Origin: Archangium gephyra
GTDB lineage: Bacteria; Myxococcota; Myxococcia; Myxococcales; Myxococcaceae
DNA: 64,000 nt
Direction of reading: 5' to 3'
Assembly: GCF_001027285.1 (NCBI RefSeq)
Contig: NZ_CP011509.1
Coordinates: forward strand, 11,556,501-11,620,500
Below the pieces are notes generated by a model. It was not told where the DNA came from and did no database searches. It was given only the letters and a program-made list of their open reading frames with translations. Of this stretch, positions 36,225 through 45,425 are shown in pieces. The number at the start of each line of letters is the position of its first letter. Position 1 is the first letter of the stretch. A program made the translations under genes and the position numbers.

Positions 36225-38387
36225 TTACGGGCAATCCGACGGCTTCACGAAGGACTCGGTGACCGACGGCACCGACGAGCCCTTGGAGCGAACGAGGGTC
36301 GCCTTCGCGCCGACGCCGACGCCGTACTTCGCGAACGCGTCCCACACCAGGCAGCGGTGCGCATTGCCGGCATTGGCCACCGACTGCAGGATGCCATCGC
36401 GCATGTGCTCGTAGTACGGCGCGGCAGGCGTGTAGTTCATGCCGTCCACCAGGTACGTCATCAGCGTGTCCTTGGACACGCCCGCGGCCTGGAAGTTGAG
36501 CCACAGCTGCCAGCCAATCGCACCGTACACCTCACCATCGAAGTGCACGCCGCTGCCCGTCACGGCACCGTAGGTGCGCGGGTAGTTGGTGTACGGCGCA
36601 CTGCGGATGCCCAGGTCGCTCGAGGCCGAGTACTCACCCACGCGGTCGTTGTTGTTGAGGATCACCGCCAGCACGTCGCTCATGCCCTCGCCGATGGCAC
36701 CGGAGATGGGGCCACTCATCGAGCCGATCATGCGCCAGGTCAAGCCGTGCCCGTACTCGTGGTAGACGACGTCGGAGTCCACCGACGAGTCACGCTGCAG
36801 CGGCGCCGACGGCGACTTGCGGATGGTGCCGTACACGCCGGTGACCGAGCGCAGCGTCGCGCCCGTCGTCTGGCCGACGAACACGGACGGGATGGTGATG
36901 GTGGTGTCCGCGCCCCCCATCGTCATCACACCATCGCCCTGGTTGTTGGCGATGATCGCCGCCTTGGCGCCCGCGAGCTGCGCGTTCTTCACCTTCACCA
37001 CGAAACCGCAGACGCCACGGTCGAGCAGCGCGATCTTCCCGGTGAGCGAGCCGGACGGAATGCTCTCGCAGCCGTCGCTGGTGGTGCCCACACCATCGTT
37101 GACGAGCACGATGTCACCGGTGACGCCGGTGGTGGTGAGCGCCGGGCCAAACTCACCGTCGCCCTGCGCCACGTAGTTGCCGGCGATGGACACCGGCAGC
37201 TGCACGTTGACCTGGTGGGTGCCCACGCCCGTCCACAGGTACATCTGCATGCGCGGGTTGGAGCCGTCGGCCGGCGTCGAGAAGTTCGCGTTGTCGGTTC
37301 CGCTGCCGTCCTGCGCCTCGGCGTCCACGGAGTCGCTGCCCGCGCCGCCCTTGCCGAAGTTGTTCTCCTGGAAGTTCAGCCCCGCCTCGTTGAAGCCGTA
37401 GCGGTAGAGCGTGTCGTGGATGACGTTGTTCAGGTAGAACAGGTTCTGCACGGACACGTCGCGGTTGGCGTTGGTGGTCGGCGCCTGCGTCAGGTCCGCC
37501 ACGGCGAGGAAGTCCCCGCTCGTCACCGCGGTGCCACCGGTGTCCGGGGCGTTGTTCGCGTCCACGTCCAGGTAGGCCCGGACGTTGTTGCCGGAGATCA
37601 GCCGCGTGGTGAGACCGGAGGTGTTGAGCCAGCCGATCGGCGACTGCGCGTTGCCCGTGCCCGCGCCCGTCACGATGGCCTGCGGGGTCTTCACCGGATC
37701 ATTCGGGAAGACGTTGTACCGGTCGTTGGCGGTGCGCGACTCGGTGGAGAGCACCCGGCCCTCGCCGCTCACCAGCGTGTGCGTGAGCTGGTTGCTCCTG
37801 GCCGTCCAGGTCTCCACCAGGAAGCCCGTGCGCAGAGCCCCGTTGGCCGCGGCGTAGGCGACGCGCTCGGCCGTCGGGTTGCGGTGGAAGAAGACGCCAC
37901 CGGCGAAGGAGACGGTGTTGCCCTCGCGCGACTGCTCCGCCGGCTGCGTGTCGCGCAGCTCGGGGTAGAGATGGCGCAGCGCGAGGCCCACCGCGTCGGA
38001 CTCGGACACGCGCGCCGAGACCACCGGGCCCGCGGCCGCCGTGCCGTCGATGAAGTGGATCAGCTCGCCCCGGCCGTTCACCGCCGCCTTGGCGTAGGCG
38101 CCGTGAACACGCAGGCCTCCCACGTACTGCTCGAAACGGACGTGGGTGATGTCACCCTGGCGCGCCTCGGTCCCCCGCAGGGAGCCGACGGTCGCCTCCG
38201 ACGTCCCGCGCGAGCGCAGGAAGCCGGCCGCGATCGCGCTCGCCCCGGAACGCGAAGGCGCCGTCAGGGCGCGCTCCGACTGGAACACCCGCGCTCTCGT
38301 CTCCGCGACCTCGTCACCCGAGACGGGGGCGGCGCTGGCCACACTCGAAAACGTCACAAGTCCGATCACTGCGTTGCGAAGACGCAT
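36225..38387 (-). CDS. M36 (fungalysin-type) metalloprotease with PA domain
   Basis: A 720-residue secreted zinc endopeptidase. The signal peptide MRLRNAVIGLVTFSSVASA is followed by an FTP-like propeptide with YVGGLRVHGAYAKAAVNGRGELIHFIDG. The catalytic domain has HEYGHGLTWRM and the third ligand in GAIGEGMSDVLAV, the gluzincin arrangement. A protease-associated (PA) domain is inserted before HEXXH (GKIALLDRGVCGFVVKVKNAQLAGAKAAIIANN). The propeptide implies autoprocessing outside the cell. Start set at the signal peptide Met. A TATAAG -10 element lies upstream. A predation or nutrient-scavenging role is likely. Confidence 0.95.
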   Translation of the reverse strand: MRLRNAVIGLVTFSSVASAAPVSGDEVAETRARVFQSERALTAPSRSGASAIAAGFLRSRGTSEATVGSLRGTEARQGDITHVRFEQYVGGLRVHGAYAKAAVNGRGELIHFIDGTAAAGPVVSARVSESDAVGLALRHLYPELRDTQPAEQSREGNTVSFAGGVFFHRNPTAERVAYAAANGALRTGFLVETWTARSNQLTHTLVSGEGRVLSTESRTANDRYNVFPNDPVKTPQAIVTGAGTGNAQSPIGWLNTSGLTTRLISGNNVRAYLDVDANNAPDTGGTAVTSGDFLAVADLTQAPTTNANRDVSVQNLFYLNNVIHDTLYRYGFNEAGLNFQENNFGKGGAGSDSVDAEAQDGSGTDNANFSTPADGSNPRMQMYLWTGVGTHQVNVQLPVSIAGNYVAQGDGEFGPALTTTGVTGDIVLVNDGVGTTSDGCESIPSGSLTGKIALLDRGVCGFVVKVKNAQLAGAKAAIIANNQGDGVMTMGGADTTITIPSVFVGQTTGATLRSVTGVYGTIRKSPSAPLQRDSSVDSDVVYHEYGHGLTWRMIGSMSGPISGAIGEGMSDVLAVILNNNDRVGEYSASSDLGIRSAPYTNYPRTYGAVTGSGVHFDGEVYGAIGWQLWLNFQAAGVSKDTLMTYLVDGMNYTPAAPYYEHMRDGILQSVANAGNAHRCLVWDAFAKYGVGVGAKATLVRSKGSSVPSVTESFVKPSDCP

Positions 38388-38436
38388 CTCTTCTCCCGGT
38401 GAGCACCACGTGGACGAAAACGCGAACTGCTCTCGT

Positions 38437-38442
38437 CTTATA
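38437..38442 (-). promoter_or_regulatory. Likely -10 element of M36 protease promoter
   Basis: TATAAG on the minus strand, in CTTATAAG, about 50 bp upstream of the ATG, with T-rich DNA (TTTCTT) 17 bp further up as a weak -35. This is the same -10 as M43 paralogs 1 and 2. Confidence 0.45.
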
Positions 38443-38601
38443 AGAAACCTGCAAAACAAAAGAAAGCCGTACTGCTTCGGATTCGTACCTTTTCAGCGAG
38501 ATTGGAAATCCAACGCCGCGGGCCAAGGGGAGACCCTGCCCCGCTGGCACCGGCCACGGCGCTGGGTGGATGGGGCTGGAGCGCTCGCGCGCCGGGTGCG
38601 C

Positions 38602-39696
38602 CTACACGATGGCGTGGGCGAGAATCCGCTCGAAGACGCGCGGATTCGTGCCCAGCCAGCGCACTAGGGGACGGCGCAGCGCCGGCCTGCGCGCCAACAT
38701 CAACATGGCCCCCGTCAGCCACGCGTACTTGCGGAACGCGCGCTGGAAGACCCGCTCGTAGGGCAGCAGGGACTCGCGCGTCCCGCCCTTCGCCAGTGCG
38801 TCCGGCAGCAGGTGTCCCAGCGCCTCCGCGCACGTGAAGGCCAGGGACAGGCCCTCCCCCGTCACCGCGTCCACGTACCCCGCCGCGTCCCCCACCAGCG
38901 CGAAGCGGTCCGCCACCCGCGCCCGCGCCGCCCTCGCCAGCGGCCCCGCGCCTCGCGCCTTCGAGTCCGGCTCCGCGCCCACCACCCGCTCCGCCAGCGA
39001 GGGGAAGCGCGTGAGCAGGGACTCGAAGCCGATGCGCCCCGGCAGCCCGTCCGTCCACAAGAAGGCCACGCCCACCCGCTCCTCACCGGCCGGCGTCACG
39101 TACGCCTCCACACCGTCCGACAGGTGCACCTCCACGAAGGGCGCCCATGGCTTCATCCGGAAGTGCCGCCGCAGCCCGAAGCGCCTCGGCCCCAACACCT
39201 CCAGCTCCAGGCCCTCGGCGCGCCGCAGCGGCGAGGCCAGCCCGTCCGCCGCCACCAGCATCCGCGCCCGCAGCGGCCCGGCCGCCGTCTCCACCTCCCA
39301 CCCGACCACCGTGCGCCGCTGGCCCACCACCGCGCAGTGCTCGCGCAGCTCCACGCCGAGCTCCCTCGCCCGCGCGGCCATCGCCGTCACCAGCGCCACC
39401 CGCCGTACCCCCAGGCCCCCGGGCGCCGGCAACCGTCCCTCCGCGCCGCTCCCGTCCTCCTGCACGTAGCGGATGCCCACGAAGGGGGCGCACTCGCGCC
39501 GATCCAGCAACGCGAGCGCCCCGAAGCGCTCCAGCGCCGCCACGCCCGAGGGCATCAGCCCCTCACCACACGCCTTGTCCGGAGGCACGGCGGCGCGCTC
39601 CAGCACCACCGTGTTGAGGCCCCGCTTCGCGGTGGTGAGCGCCACCGCCAGCCCCGCGGGCCCTCCTCCCACCACCGCCACGTCCCAGGCGCTCAC
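38602..39696 (-). CDS. FAD-dependent oxidoreductase (geranylgeranyl-reductase/hydroxylase-like), PKS operon 2
   Basis: A 364-residue flavoprotein. The FAD motif is VAVVGGGPAGLAVALTTAKRG, followed by CGEGLMPSGVAALE, typical of the geranylgeranyl reductase and PHBH-like group, and the second FAD contact FALVGDAAGYVDAVTGEGLSLA. The GTG start overlaps the acyl-AMP ligase stop (GTGA). As last gene of the type III PKS operon it could hydroxylate the polyketide ring, like the flavoprotein in Streptomyces srsABC, or reduce an acyl chain. The sequence does not settle which. Confidence 0.88.
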   Translation of the reverse strand: MSAWDVAVVGGGPAGLAVALTTAKRGLNTVVLERAAVPPDKACGEGLMPSGVAALERFGALALLDRRECAPFVGIRYVQEDGSGAEGRLPAPGGLGVRRVALVTAMAARARELGVELREHCAVVGQRRTVVGWEVETAAGPLRARMLVAADGLASPLRRAEGLELEVLGPRRFGLRRHFRMKPWAPFVEVHLSDGVEAYVTPAGEERVGVAFLWTDGLPGRIGFESLLTRFPSLAERVVGAEPDSKARGAGPLARAARARVADRFALVGDAAGYVDAVTGEGLSLAFTCAEALGHLLPDALAKGGTRESLLPYERVFQRAFRKYAWLTGAMLMLARRPALRRPLVRWLGTNPRVFERILAHAIV

Positions 39697-41447
39697 TCGT
39701 CGCGTCCCGAGCGGGCGAAGGCCAGGGCACTCTTCGCCATCTCCACCACCAGCCCCACCGTCCCCACCTTCCTGGGCGCCGTCAGCTCGCCCGCGAGGTA
39801 GCGCCGCAAGGCCTCGCTCCGGCGCAGCTTCCCGCTCGAGGTACGCGGCAGCGTCCCCGGCTCCAGCACCCGCACCGTGTGCGCCTTCACCCCCGTGCCC
39901 GCCAGCACCGCCTCGCGAATCCGCTCCTCCAGGCCCGCCGCTCCCGCGCCCGGCGCGTGCTCGGCCAGCACCAGCAGCGCCTCGTCGTTCTCTCCCTCGG
40001 GGGTGAAGCCGAGCGCCACCGCGCAGCCCGTGCGCAGGCCCTCCACCGCCTCCAGGCACTCCTCGAACTCCTGGGGCGCGTGGTTGGCGCCACGGATGAT
40101 GACCAGGTCCTTCGCCCGGCCCGTGAGGAACAGCTCGCCGTCCGCCTCGAAGCCCAGGTCTCCCGTGTCCAGCCAGCCCTCGGCGTCCAGCGCGCGCGCC
40201 GTCGCCTCCGGGTGGCCCACGTACCCCGCCATCACCGACGGCCCTCGCGCGAACACCCGCCCCACCCGCCGCTCCTCCAGCACGTGGCCCAGCTCGTCCC
40301 GCACCTGCACCTCGAAGCCCGGCACCGGACGCCCCACGGACACCACCTCGCGCGCGCCCTCCACCACGCGCCGCTCCGTGGCCAGCACCCGCGCGTCCAC
40401 GCCCAGCGCGCGCGGCCCCCGTCCCGCCGGCGGGAAGGTGACGGCCAGCGAGGCCTCGCTCAACCCGTACACCGGCCGCAGCGAGCCCGCCTGGAAGCCC
40501 CACCGGGAGAAGCGCTCGGAGAAGAGGCGCAGCGTCTCCACCGACACCGGCTCCGCGCCGTTGAGCGCGTGCGTCCAGCCCGACAGGTCCACCCCCTCCA
40601 GGTCCGCGTCCTTCACCCGCTTGAGGCACAGCCCGTAGGCGAAGTTGGGCGCGGGCGAGACGAAACCCCGGTGCCTCGACAGCGCGCGCAGCCACAGCGC
40701 CGGCCGCGCGAGGAACACCTCGGGGGGAATCAGCACCATGCCGCCCGGGTAGTACACCGCCGACAGCAGGCAGCCGATGAGCCCCATGTCGTGGTACAGC
40801 GGCAGCCAGCACACGCCCACCGGCGCCCGGTCCACCGGCGGCGGCAGCTCCGCCTCCAGCGCCGCGAGCTGCGCCATCAGGTGGCCCTGACGCAGCCCCA
40901 CCGGCTTCGGGTCCACCGTCGAGCCCGAGGAGAACTGGATGAGGGCGAGCGACTCGGGCGAGACACGCTCGGCCAGGTCCCCGTCCTCGCGGGACACCTC
41001 CTCCACCGTGTGGCAGCCGAGCCTCGGACGCGCCGCCGCCACGGACGCGCCCAGCAGCAGCCGCACCTTCGCGTCCGTGAGCACCACCGCCGCCGCCGAC
41101 ACCTCCAGCATGCGCGCGGTGGAGCGGTGGTACTCCTCCAGCCGGCCCAACCGCACCGGCGGGTAGAGCGGCACCGGCACCGCGCCCGCCAGCAGCGCGC
41201 CGAAGAAGGCATCCATGAAGCCCGGCGAGGTGGGCAACAGCAACGCCACGCGCTCGCCAGGAGCCACCCCCAGGCGCCTCAGGCCCGCGGCGAAACGGCG
41301 CGCCCGCCCATACACCTGCGCCCAGGTCAGCAGCGTCTCGCGCTCCCCGGCGTCCACGAAGACGAGCCCCAGCGGCGTCCGCGCCGCGGCGGCGAGCGCC
41401 TCGTTGAGGGTGGCGTGCTTCAGCGCCGGCAACGCCGGGCCCTTCAT
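39693..41447 (-). CDS. Fatty acyl-AMP ligase (FAAL)-like enzyme, PKS operon 2
   Basis: A 584-residue adenylate-forming enzyme. The AMP loop is LIQFSSGSTVDPKPVGLRQGH (a divergent Lys/Pro end), with WLPLYHDMGLIGC, YGLSEASLA, GWLDTGDLGFEADGELFLTGRAKDLVIIRGANH and the terminal LPRTSSGKLRR. HDMGLIG and RGANH are characteristic of FAALs. It overlaps the ACP gene (ATGA) and the flavoprotein gene (GTGA). The likely reaction is activation of a fatty acid and loading onto the adjacent ACP for the type III PKS. Confidence 0.9.
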   Translation of the reverse strand: MKGPALPALKHATLNEALAAAARTPLGLVFVDAGERETLLTWAQVYGRARRFAAGLRRLGVAPGERVALLLPTSPGFMDAFFGALLAGAVPVPLYPPVRLGRLEEYHRSTARMLEVSAAAVVLTDAKVRLLLGASVAAARPRLGCHTVEEVSREDGDLAERVSPESLALIQFSSGSTVDPKPVGLRQGHLMAQLAALEAELPPPVDRAPVGVCWLPLYHDMGLIGCLLSAVYYPGGMVLIPPEVFLARPALWLRALSRHRGFVSPAPNFAYGLCLKRVKDADLEGVDLSGWTHALNGAEPVSVETLRLFSERFSRWGFQAGSLRPVYGLSEASLAVTFPPAGRGPRALGVDARVLATERRVVEGAREVVSVGRPVPGFEVQVRDELGHVLEERRVGRVFARGPSVMAGYVGHPEATARALDAEGWLDTGDLGFEADGELFLTGRAKDLVIIRGANHAPQEFEECLEAVEGLRTGCAVALGFTPEGENDEALLVLAEHAPGAGAAGLEERIREAVLAGTGVKAHTVRVLEPGTLPRTSSGKLRRSEALRRYLAGELTAPRKVGTVGLVVEMAKSALAFARSGRDE

Positions 41448-41722
41448 GAGGCACCTCCCGCGGCCGCCCGAGGCTCCTCGGCGGCCTTCGCGGCCACCAG
41501 CCGCATCAGGTCCCCCACGGTGTTCACCCCCACCGAGTCCTCCATGGAGAGGCGGATGCGGAAGTGGTTCTCCAGCTCCACCGCCAGCACCGTCAGCCCC
41601 ATGCTGTCCAGCTGCAGGTCCTTCATCAGGTGGTGCGAGGGTTCCACCTCCGCCGGCCAGTCCAGCTCCTGGGAGACGATGCGGCGTATCTCGACAAGCA
41701 CGGCGAGCTCGTTCTCAACCAC
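41444..41722 (-). CDS. Acyl carrier protein, PKS operon 2
   Basis: A 92-residue ACP. The phosphopantetheine Ser40 lies in LMKDLQLDSMGLTVLAVELENHF, a canonical site. It starts with GTG/ATG overlapping the methyltransferase stop by 8 bp and ends overlapping the ligase ATG. It is the presumed acyl shuttle between ligase and type III PKS. It differs from the operon 1 ACP, where the site reads DSF and a longer tail is present. Confidence 0.92.
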   Translation of the reverse strand: MVENELAVLVEIRRIVSQELDWPAEVEPSHHLMKDLQLDSMGLTVLAVELENHFRIRLSMEDSVGVNTVGDLMRLVAAKAAEEPRAAAGGAS

Positions 41723-42287
41723 GGGGCACCTCCGGAATGAAGCGGGGCCTGTCGGCGAAAGCCTCGGCGTAGAGCGCGCCCATCGCCTCCTCCTCTGCGC
41801 GGATGCGCACGCGGAGCAGCAGGGCGTTGCCCAGCGAGAAGACGAGGGCCGTCACCCAGGCCCCGTGGATGAGCGGCACCGCGGCCAGCTCCAGCACCAC
41901 CGCCACGTAGTTGGGGTGGCGCAGGAAACGGTACGGCCCGCGCGTCACCGGCTCCAGGCCGGGCACCACGATGATGCGCGTGTTCCACCGGTCTCCCAGC
42001 GAGGCGATGGCCCAGTAGCGCAGCGCCTGCGCCACCAGCGCCACGCCCAGTGCCCCGAAGCCCAGCGCCCCCGGAAAGGGACGGGAGAGCCCCACCACCT
42101 CGGCCACACACGCCACGAGGAAGAGCGAGTGGAGCACCACCATCACCCGGTAATGGGCCTGTCCCGTCTCCACCCCGCCACGCGCGAAGGCCCGCGCCGC
42201 GTTGCGCTTGGAGAGGACGAGCTCCACCAGCCGCTCGGCGCCGAGCAGCCCCAGGAAGCCAAGATATCCCCCGAGCGTGCTCACCAT
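41715..42287 (-). CDS. Isoprenylcysteine carboxyl methyltransferase (ICMT)-like membrane methyltransferase
   Basis: A 190-residue membrane protein with about four hydrophobic helices. The ICMT-family SAM motif is VPGLEPVTRGPYRFLRHPNYVAVVLE, followed by RIRAEEEAMGALYAEAFADRPRFIPEV. Enzymes of this family beside type III PKS genes (SrsB in Streptomyces, BpsB in Bacillus) O-methylate alkylpyrones or resorcinols, so the same is likely here. The ATG overlaps the PKS stop by 7 bp. Confidence 0.9.
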   Translation of the reverse strand: MVSTLGGYLGFLGLLGAERLVELVLSKRNAARAFARGGVETGQAHYRVMVVLHSLFLVACVAEVVGLSRPFPGALGFGALGVALVAQALRYWAIASLGDRWNTRIIVVPGLEPVTRGPYRFLRHPNYVAVVLELAAVPLIHGAWVTALVFSLGNALLLRVRIRAEEEAMGALYAEAFADRPRFIPEVPRG

Positions 42288-43360
42288 CGCAGCAGCACCA
42301 GCTCGGCGCAGAAGCCCGGGCCCATGGCCATCATCACGCCCCAGTCCCCCGGTTGGGCCTCGCCCGACTCGAGCATCTCGCCCAACACGAAGAGCACCGA
42401 GGCCGAGGACAGGTTGCCCACCTCGCGCAGAGAGGCCCACGAGCGCTTGAGCGCATCCGGGGGAAGCTCCAGCGCCTCCTCGAAGGCCTGCAACACCTTG
42501 GGGCCGCCGGTGTGCGCCACCCAGTGCTTCACGTCCTCGCGCTTGAGGCCATGCTCGGCGAGGAAACCATCCACGTCCCGGCCGATGAACTCGCGCGCCA
42601 GCTGCGGCACCTTCGCCGACAGCACCACCTTGAAGCCCGTGTCCACCACATCCCAGCCCATGACGCGCTCGGTGTTCGGATACATCACCGAGCGCGTGGC
42701 CACGACGCGAGGGCCGGCGCCCGGGCGCTCGCCCCCCTGCAACACGACGCACGCCGCCCCGTCTCCGAAGAGTCCCGAGGCGATGATGTTGGGAATGGAC
42801 AGGTCCTCGCGCTGCAACGTCAGCGAGCACAGCTCCACGGAGACGAGCAGCGCCGTGTGGCCTTTCCACGCCCGGAGGTAGTCCGAGGCCCGCGCCGTGC
42901 CCGCCGCGCCCGCCACGCAGCCGAGTCCGAAGATGGGCGTGCGCTTCATGTCCGGGCGCATGCCCAGCCGGTTCATCAGCCGCGCCTCGATGCTCGGCGT
43001 GGCGATGCCCGTCACGGTGACGAAGAAGACATGGTCCACGTCCTGGGGGGTGAGCCCCGCGCGGTCCAAGGCCTTGCGCACCACCTGCTCACCCAGGTCC
43101 GTGGCGACCTGGATCCACGCGTCGTTGCGCTGCTGGAAGGTGATGAGCTTGGGATACTGCTCGATGGGCAGCGCGAGGAACCGCCCATCCACCTGCACCG
43201 AGCGGTGCAGATCCTCCAGCCGCTCGAGGTTGTAATGGCGGGTGGCCCAGAGCTCGCGCAGGGCGCCGATGATCTGGTCCTGGCGGGCGTAGTGGGGAGG
43301 AAGCATTCGCTCCACCGCGCGGATGACGGGAAACGAGTCCTGACCTGGTGTGGAGTTCAT
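42281..43360 (-). CDS. Type III polyketide synthase, operon 2
   Basis: A 359-residue chalcone-synthase-like enzyme with catalytic Cys148 (FGLGCVAGAAG), His283 (AHTGGPKVLQAF) and Asn316 (REVGNLSSAS), and TGIATPSIEARLMNRLGM in the malonyl-binding region. The C-terminal loop is AMGPGFCAELVLLRW. It is a clearer type III PKS than the one in operon 1 and only distantly alike. First gene of a five-gene operon. The start was set at MNSTPGQDSFPV; an in-frame ATG at 43405 would add 15 residues. Confidence 0.94.
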   Translation of the reverse strand: MNSTPGQDSFPVIRAVERMLPPHYARQDQIIGALRELWATRHYNLERLEDLHRSVQVDGRFLALPIEQYPKLITFQQRNDAWIQVATDLGEQVVRKALDRAGLTPQDVDHVFFVTVTGIATPSIEARLMNRLGMRPDMKRTPIFGLGCVAGAAGTARASDYLRAWKGHTALLVSVELCSLTLQREDLSIPNIIASGLFGDGAACVVLQGGERPGAGPRVVATRSVMYPNTERVMGWDVVDTGFKVVLSAKVPQLAREFIGRDVDGFLAEHGLKREDVKHWVAHTGGPKVLQAFEEALELPPDALKRSWASLREVGNLSSASVLFVLGEMLESGEAQPGDWGVMMAMGPGFCAELVLLRW

Positions 43361-43566
43361 CGGCGCCGTCCCTGTAGGGGTAGAGAGCGACGGTTGCTCA
43401 CCCATGAGGGTGCGAGCAATGGGGAAACGCGTGAAAGCGGCGAGCACAGGTGTCGTCTGGTTCACAACACCTCGCCTGAACAGGAGGACTGTTCCCTCCC
43501 CCCCTCCACCCGCTGATCCCATAGGGCACCAGGAGCCTTCGTTTGCGTGAGACCAGGGAATGAACA

Positions 43567-44958
43567 ATGCACGCTGATTCGCCGCGGGCCCGGTGGAGGG
43601 GCCTGCTGCTCGCCATGGCCCTCCTGTCCGTCGGTTGTGTGCCGCTGACGCCACCACCCGGCCGGAGACTGAACATTCCCGAGGCTCCAACGTGCGAGGC
43701 GGAGGATGTGCGGCAGAGCACCCTCGCGGCCCATCTGGCTTTCCTCGGTGCCCTGGGCGACGTGTCCGGCTCCACACGCCGCGTCTCCAGCGAGCTCTCC
43801 AGGCTCAGGTCCAGCAAGACAGGCATCGCCGGCAAGGCCTCCGGCATCTTCGTCCGCTACATCGATCAAGGTGCCCGGCAACTGCGATGGATTGAAGCAG
43901 AGCTCGCTGCCGCCACCCGGCTGGCCAACGCCGCTTCGGAAGTGGAGGACCCGGACATGCGGCTCGCGCTGCTGCGCCTCGCGGGCCCACGGCTCGAGGC
44001 CGCCATGGTGGGCTCCATCCTGCTCTCCGTATGGCTCGACTTCCTCCACCTCGCCGACGCCGTGCTCACCCGGCGTCTCTACAGCATGGAGCGGCTCTTC
44101 ATGGACCTGGATCGCCTCCAGAACATGCTCGAACCCACCATGACAGCCCTCTCCTCCCTGGAGCCAGGGCAGGTGGAGGCAGCGGCGCAAGACATGCCCG
44201 CCCTGGTAGGCCACCTCACCCGCGAGTTCACCGCGACCCGTGAAGCCGTGCGTGAGGGAGCGGAGAACCTCGAGAAGATTCTGATGCTGAAGGGGCTCAT
44301 GGAGACACTCCCCCTGCTGTCGGCGATACGGTTCTCGCTGCCAGTTCCACCGTCGGCCGTTCCCTCCACACTCGGACTGGCACTCGTGGTGGGAGGCGAC
44401 GGGGTGATGATGGGCACCCGGCTGGTCGTCTCCGCCGAGTGGGTGGAGATGATGCGCCGGCTGGTGCAGGCGGGCGTTCTCTCCCTTCCCGCCGTCAGCG
44501 CCGCGGTGCGGATTCAGGCCGGGCAGGTGTTGATGGCGCAGGCGCACGACGGGCTACCACCAGGCGTGCGCGAGGCACTGGGCGACGGGCCCGAGGTGCG
44601 GGCCATGCGGGTGACGGACAGAGCGGGCGCCGGCATGTCGAGGCCTCCCCGGCACCACGTGCTGCCCGAGGAGTTCCGGGAGTGGTTCGAGAAACGCGGC
44701 TTCACCGGCGAACTGAGCATCGATCGGTTCTGCGTCAAACTGGAGCAGGCCCACCATCAGGCCATCCACGGCGGCGGGAACTGGAAGCTGGGGCGTATAT
44801 GGCCTGGCGAATGGAACCGGATGACCATGAAGGCGCTGCGCGACGCCGAGGTTGAAGCCGGGCGGATGTTGACGCGGGATGAGATCTTGGACCTCGTCGC
44901 GGAGAACATGAAGGAATATGGCATTCCGATGAACTTCATCCGCTGGAGAGGGCGATGA
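43567..44958 (+). CDS. Large lipoprotein with C-terminal nuclease-like domain (TIGR02269/DUF2380 type)
   Basis: A 463-residue lipoprotein: signal RWRGLLLAMALLSVGC with lipobox Cys24, a long helical body (about 40-340), and a C-terminal domain rich in conserved His: RHHVLPEEF (362-370), FCVKLEQAHHQAIHGGGNW (388-406) and GEWNRM. The body resembles the paralogous Myxococcus lipoprotein family TIGR02269/DUF2380, and the His pattern recalls HNH/AHH toxin nucleases. The next gene overlaps by ATGA and fits a cognate immunity protein. Lipoprotein toxins of this style (SitA) are spread by outer-membrane exchange in Myxococcus. Toxin identity is inference. Confidence 0.75.
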   Translation: MHADSPRARWRGLLLAMALLSVGCVPLTPPPGRRLNIPEAPTCEAEDVRQSTLAAHLAFLGALGDVSGSTRRVSSELSRLRSSKTGIAGKASGIFVRYIDQGARQLRWIEAELAAATRLANAASEVEDPDMRLALLRLAGPRLEAAMVGSILLSVWLDFLHLADAVLTRRLYSMERLFMDLDRLQNMLEPTMTALSSLEPGQVEAAAQDMPALVGHLTREFTATREAVREGAENLEKILMLKGLMETLPLLSAIRFSLPVPPSAVPSTLGLALVVGGDGVMMGTRLVVSAEWVEMMRRLVQAGVLSLPAVSAAVRIQAGQVLMAQAHDGLPPGVREALGDGPEVRAMRVTDRAGAGMSRPPRHHVLPEEFREWFEKRGFTGELSIDRFCVKLEQAHHQAIHGGGNWKLGRIWPGEWNRMTMKALRDAEVEAGRMLTRDEILDLVAENMKEYGIPMNFIRWRGR

Positions 44959-45425
44959 GTGACGGACGTGCGTGGCAGGGCAATGTGAAGGCGCGCCTGT
45001 ACGAGCGGGTCCGCGAGCGGGGTTACGATTCACTCACCGCATTCGCCGAGGCTCGCCCTACGGCCTCGTTGGTGGAGCTGGCCGAGGAGCTTGGTCCGGA
45101 CGATATCGCCGGGGTGCAGGTGTTCAGTGGGTTGCTTGCCGAGGCTGAGCGGCGCAAGCAGGTCACTCGTTTGGTGCGCAGTGTGCTCGTGCGCATGTTG
45201 TCCCAGAGCCTCCCCGAGGGCTGGCCGGCCGTGATGGATGACACCAACCGGTTCAAGGTGGCCAAGGCAATCGGCCGTTGGTCCTCCTACACGCCAGAGA
45301 CCCATGAGAAGCGCGTCGAGCAGGCCAGGGCGGCGCTTCGCGCTTCACCGCCTCCTGCCGGGTGGAGGCCACTCGGCCCCGACGACGAATTGCTACTCAC
45401 CCTCCTGCCCGACGAGGAAGTCTGA
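44955..45425 (+). CDS. Small cytoplasmic protein, likely immunity partner of the upstream lipoprotein
   Basis: A 156-residue, mostly helical, soluble protein beginning MSDGRAWQGNVKARLYERVRERGYDSLTAFAEARPTASL. There is no signal or membrane segment. I do not recognise a named family. Its ATG overlaps the stop of the toxin-like lipoprotein (ATGA), so it is produced in step with it, as immunity genes usually are. No other gene follows on this transcript for about 125 bp. Confidence 0.65.
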   Translation: MSDGRAWQGNVKARLYERVRERGYDSLTAFAEARPTASLVELAEELGPDDIAGVQVFSGLLAEAERRKQVTRLVRSVLVRMLSQSLPEGWPAVMDDTNRFKVAKAIGRWSSYTPETHEKRVEQARAALRASPPPAGWRPLGPDDELLLTLLPDEEV

